Assembly (NCBI GenBank): GCA_965247255.1
Contig: CBDFGS010000013.1
Span: 620,001-684,000 of the forward strand
DNA from: CBDFGS01 sp965247255
GTDB lineage: Bacteria > Chloroflexota > Dehalococcoidia > Lucifugimonadales > CAUZJF01
Length of the DNA stretch: 64,000 bases
Reading direction: 5' to 3'
Part shown: positions 63,190 through 64,000 of the stretch, in pieces
How positions within the stretch are numbered: the stretch's first letter is position 1
Layout: each line of letters begins with the position of its first letter
Position numbers and translations under genes: made by a program
The notes under the pieces: model-generated
The model's input: the letters and a program-made list of their open reading frames with translations, nothing else
What the model was told of the DNA's origin: nothing
Database searches by the model: none

Positions 63190-64000
63190 ACGCCGTAGAA
63201 TGGGCATCAAGGTTCGTGGGGCGTTGGAGATCAGGCTCAGTCAGATAGCTGGCGGCCAGAAGTCTTCTTGCTGTGCTTGAGTCGGTAGCTGTCCCCGTTC
63301 ATCTCCAGGATGTCGACATGGTGGGTGAGGCGGTCGAGGAGAGCTCCGGTCAGCCGTTCAGAGCCGAACACCTCGGTCCACTCGACGAAGGGCAGGTTGG
63401 AGGTCACCAGGACCGATCCACGCTCGTAACGCTGGCTGAACACCTCGAAGAGCAGCTCGGCGCCAGTCTTGGACAAGGGCACGAAGCCCAGTTCGTCGAT
63501 GATGAGCAGCTTGAGTCGTGCGAGCCTTCTCTGCAGGTTGAGCAGACGCCGTTCGTCCCTGGCCTCGATCAGCTCGTGAACCAGAGCAGCGGCGGTGGTG
63601 AAGCCCACGGACAGTCCCCTCTGACACGCAGCCAGACCGAGACCGAGGGCGATATGGGTCTTGCCGGTGCCACTGTTGCCGAGAGCGATGACGTTGTGGG
63701 GGCGCTCGATGTACTCGCATCGTGCCAGCTCCAGAACCAGAGCCTTGTTCAGGGACGGCATAGACAGGAAGTCGAAGGTGTCGAGGCTCTTGGTCGTCGG
63801 GAAGCGGGCTGCTTTGATCCGACGTTCCACCATGCGATGGTGACGGTCGATCAGCTCCAAGTCCGATAGTCGCAGCAGGTAGTCCGGATGGTCAGCTCCC
63901 TCACTGGCACACTGGGATGCCAGCTTGTCGTACTCCCTCAGGAACGTGGGGAGCTTGAGTTGCTTGAGGTTGTGTTCGAGCAACATCGTGGACTTGTTGG
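63135..64000 (-). mobile_element. Second IS21 copy, right end and istB (cut by window edge)
   Basis: Begins TGTCAAGGGCGG, identical to the right end of the 35668-38154 copy, and matches it base for base wherever I compared them. Orientation is opposite to the first copy, so the two form an inverted pair about 25 kb apart, able to support inversion. It is inserted in the MalT/SARP-like gene. Confidence 0.95.
63237..64000 (-). CDS. istB: IS21-family helper ATPase IstB, second copy (first codon outside window)
   Basis: The protein is the same as the copy at 37285-38052: LLEHNLKQLKLPTFLREYDK at the start, Walker A GNSGTGKTH, Walker B LLIIDELGF. The start codon lies just past the window edge. The istA gene must lie beyond 64000. 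Confidence 0.95.
   Translation of the reverse strand, partial: NKSTMLLEHNLKQLKLPTFLREYDKLASQCASEGADHPDYLLRLSDLELIDRHHRMVERRIKAARFPTTKSLDTFDFLSMPSLNKALVLELARCEYIERPHNVIALGNSGTGKTHIALGLGLAACQRGLSVGFTTAAALVHELIEARDERRLLNLQRRLARLKLLIIDELGFVPLSKTGAELLFEVFSQRYERGSVLVTSNLPFVEWTEVFGSERLTGALLDRLTHHVDILEMNGDSYRLKHSKKTSGRQLSD

Overview
The window looks like a chromosomal piece of an uncultured, GC-rich bacterium, most likely Chloroflexota of the Dehalococcoidia/SAR202 type. This rests on gene content, not phylogeny: SecA next to PRPP synthase, a DtxR regulator with a DUF2203 gene, a heterodimeric ABC exporter, many Pro/Thr-rich lipoproteins, a GYD-domain protein and an NHL-repeat lipoprotein. No rRNA or intact tRNA was found.

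Layout. (1) 0-18.9 kb is ordinary chromosome: a Gfo/Idh/MocA oxidoreductase (cut by the window edge), secA, prs, an incomplete oligopeptide ABC operon (one permease and two ATPases), a DtxR-type regulator, DUF2203, a tandem-repeat block, a candidate leader RNA with a strong terminator, an ABC exporter pair, a 2-keto-3-deoxygluconate kinase, a tartrate/D-malate-type dehydrogenase and a frameshifted lipoprotein. (2) 19-29.7 kb is the 3'-degraded core of a replicating mobile element: a small membrane protein, an unknown protein, a broken TOPRIM primase-like gene, a protein with four tandem HTH domains preceded by a dense palindrome cluster, and a SNF2-type helicase preceded by a structured leader. 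The helicase P-loop codons are split by a group II intron, whose maturase gene is itself split by an IS256-family element. All boundaries can be read to the base, and removing the insertions restores the reading frames. (3) 29.7-42 kb is a patchwork of lower-conservation cargo: three lipoproteins in a row (one collagen-like), a VapBC-type toxin-antitoxin pair, a small conserved gene with a hairpin-rich leader, and a beta-propeller lipoprotein gene interrupted by an IS21 element and a 123-bp MITE. (4) 42-48.4 kb holds DUF3800 and replication-relaxation genes abutting the truncated remnant of a Vsr-containing restriction/defence-like operon, then a GIY-YIG gene that runs into a degenerate tRNA-like sequence. 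(5) 48.4-64 kb returns to chromosome: small Cys-containing proteins, an FHA protein, a single-domain response regulator, a frameshifted GH36 alpha-galactosidase, an IS1380-family transposase, a multi-pass membrane protein, GYD and NHL proteins, and a MalT/SARP-like regulator truncated by a second copy of the same IS21.

The main theme is stacked, recent mobile-element activity in a decaying integrated replicon. Candidate undescribed elements are the tetra-HTH protein with its palindrome cluster, the three-way-junction leader of the helicase, and the paired-hairpin leader at 35.1 kb. Several frameshifts sit in short homopolymer contexts and could be assembly errors; this is stated where relevant.
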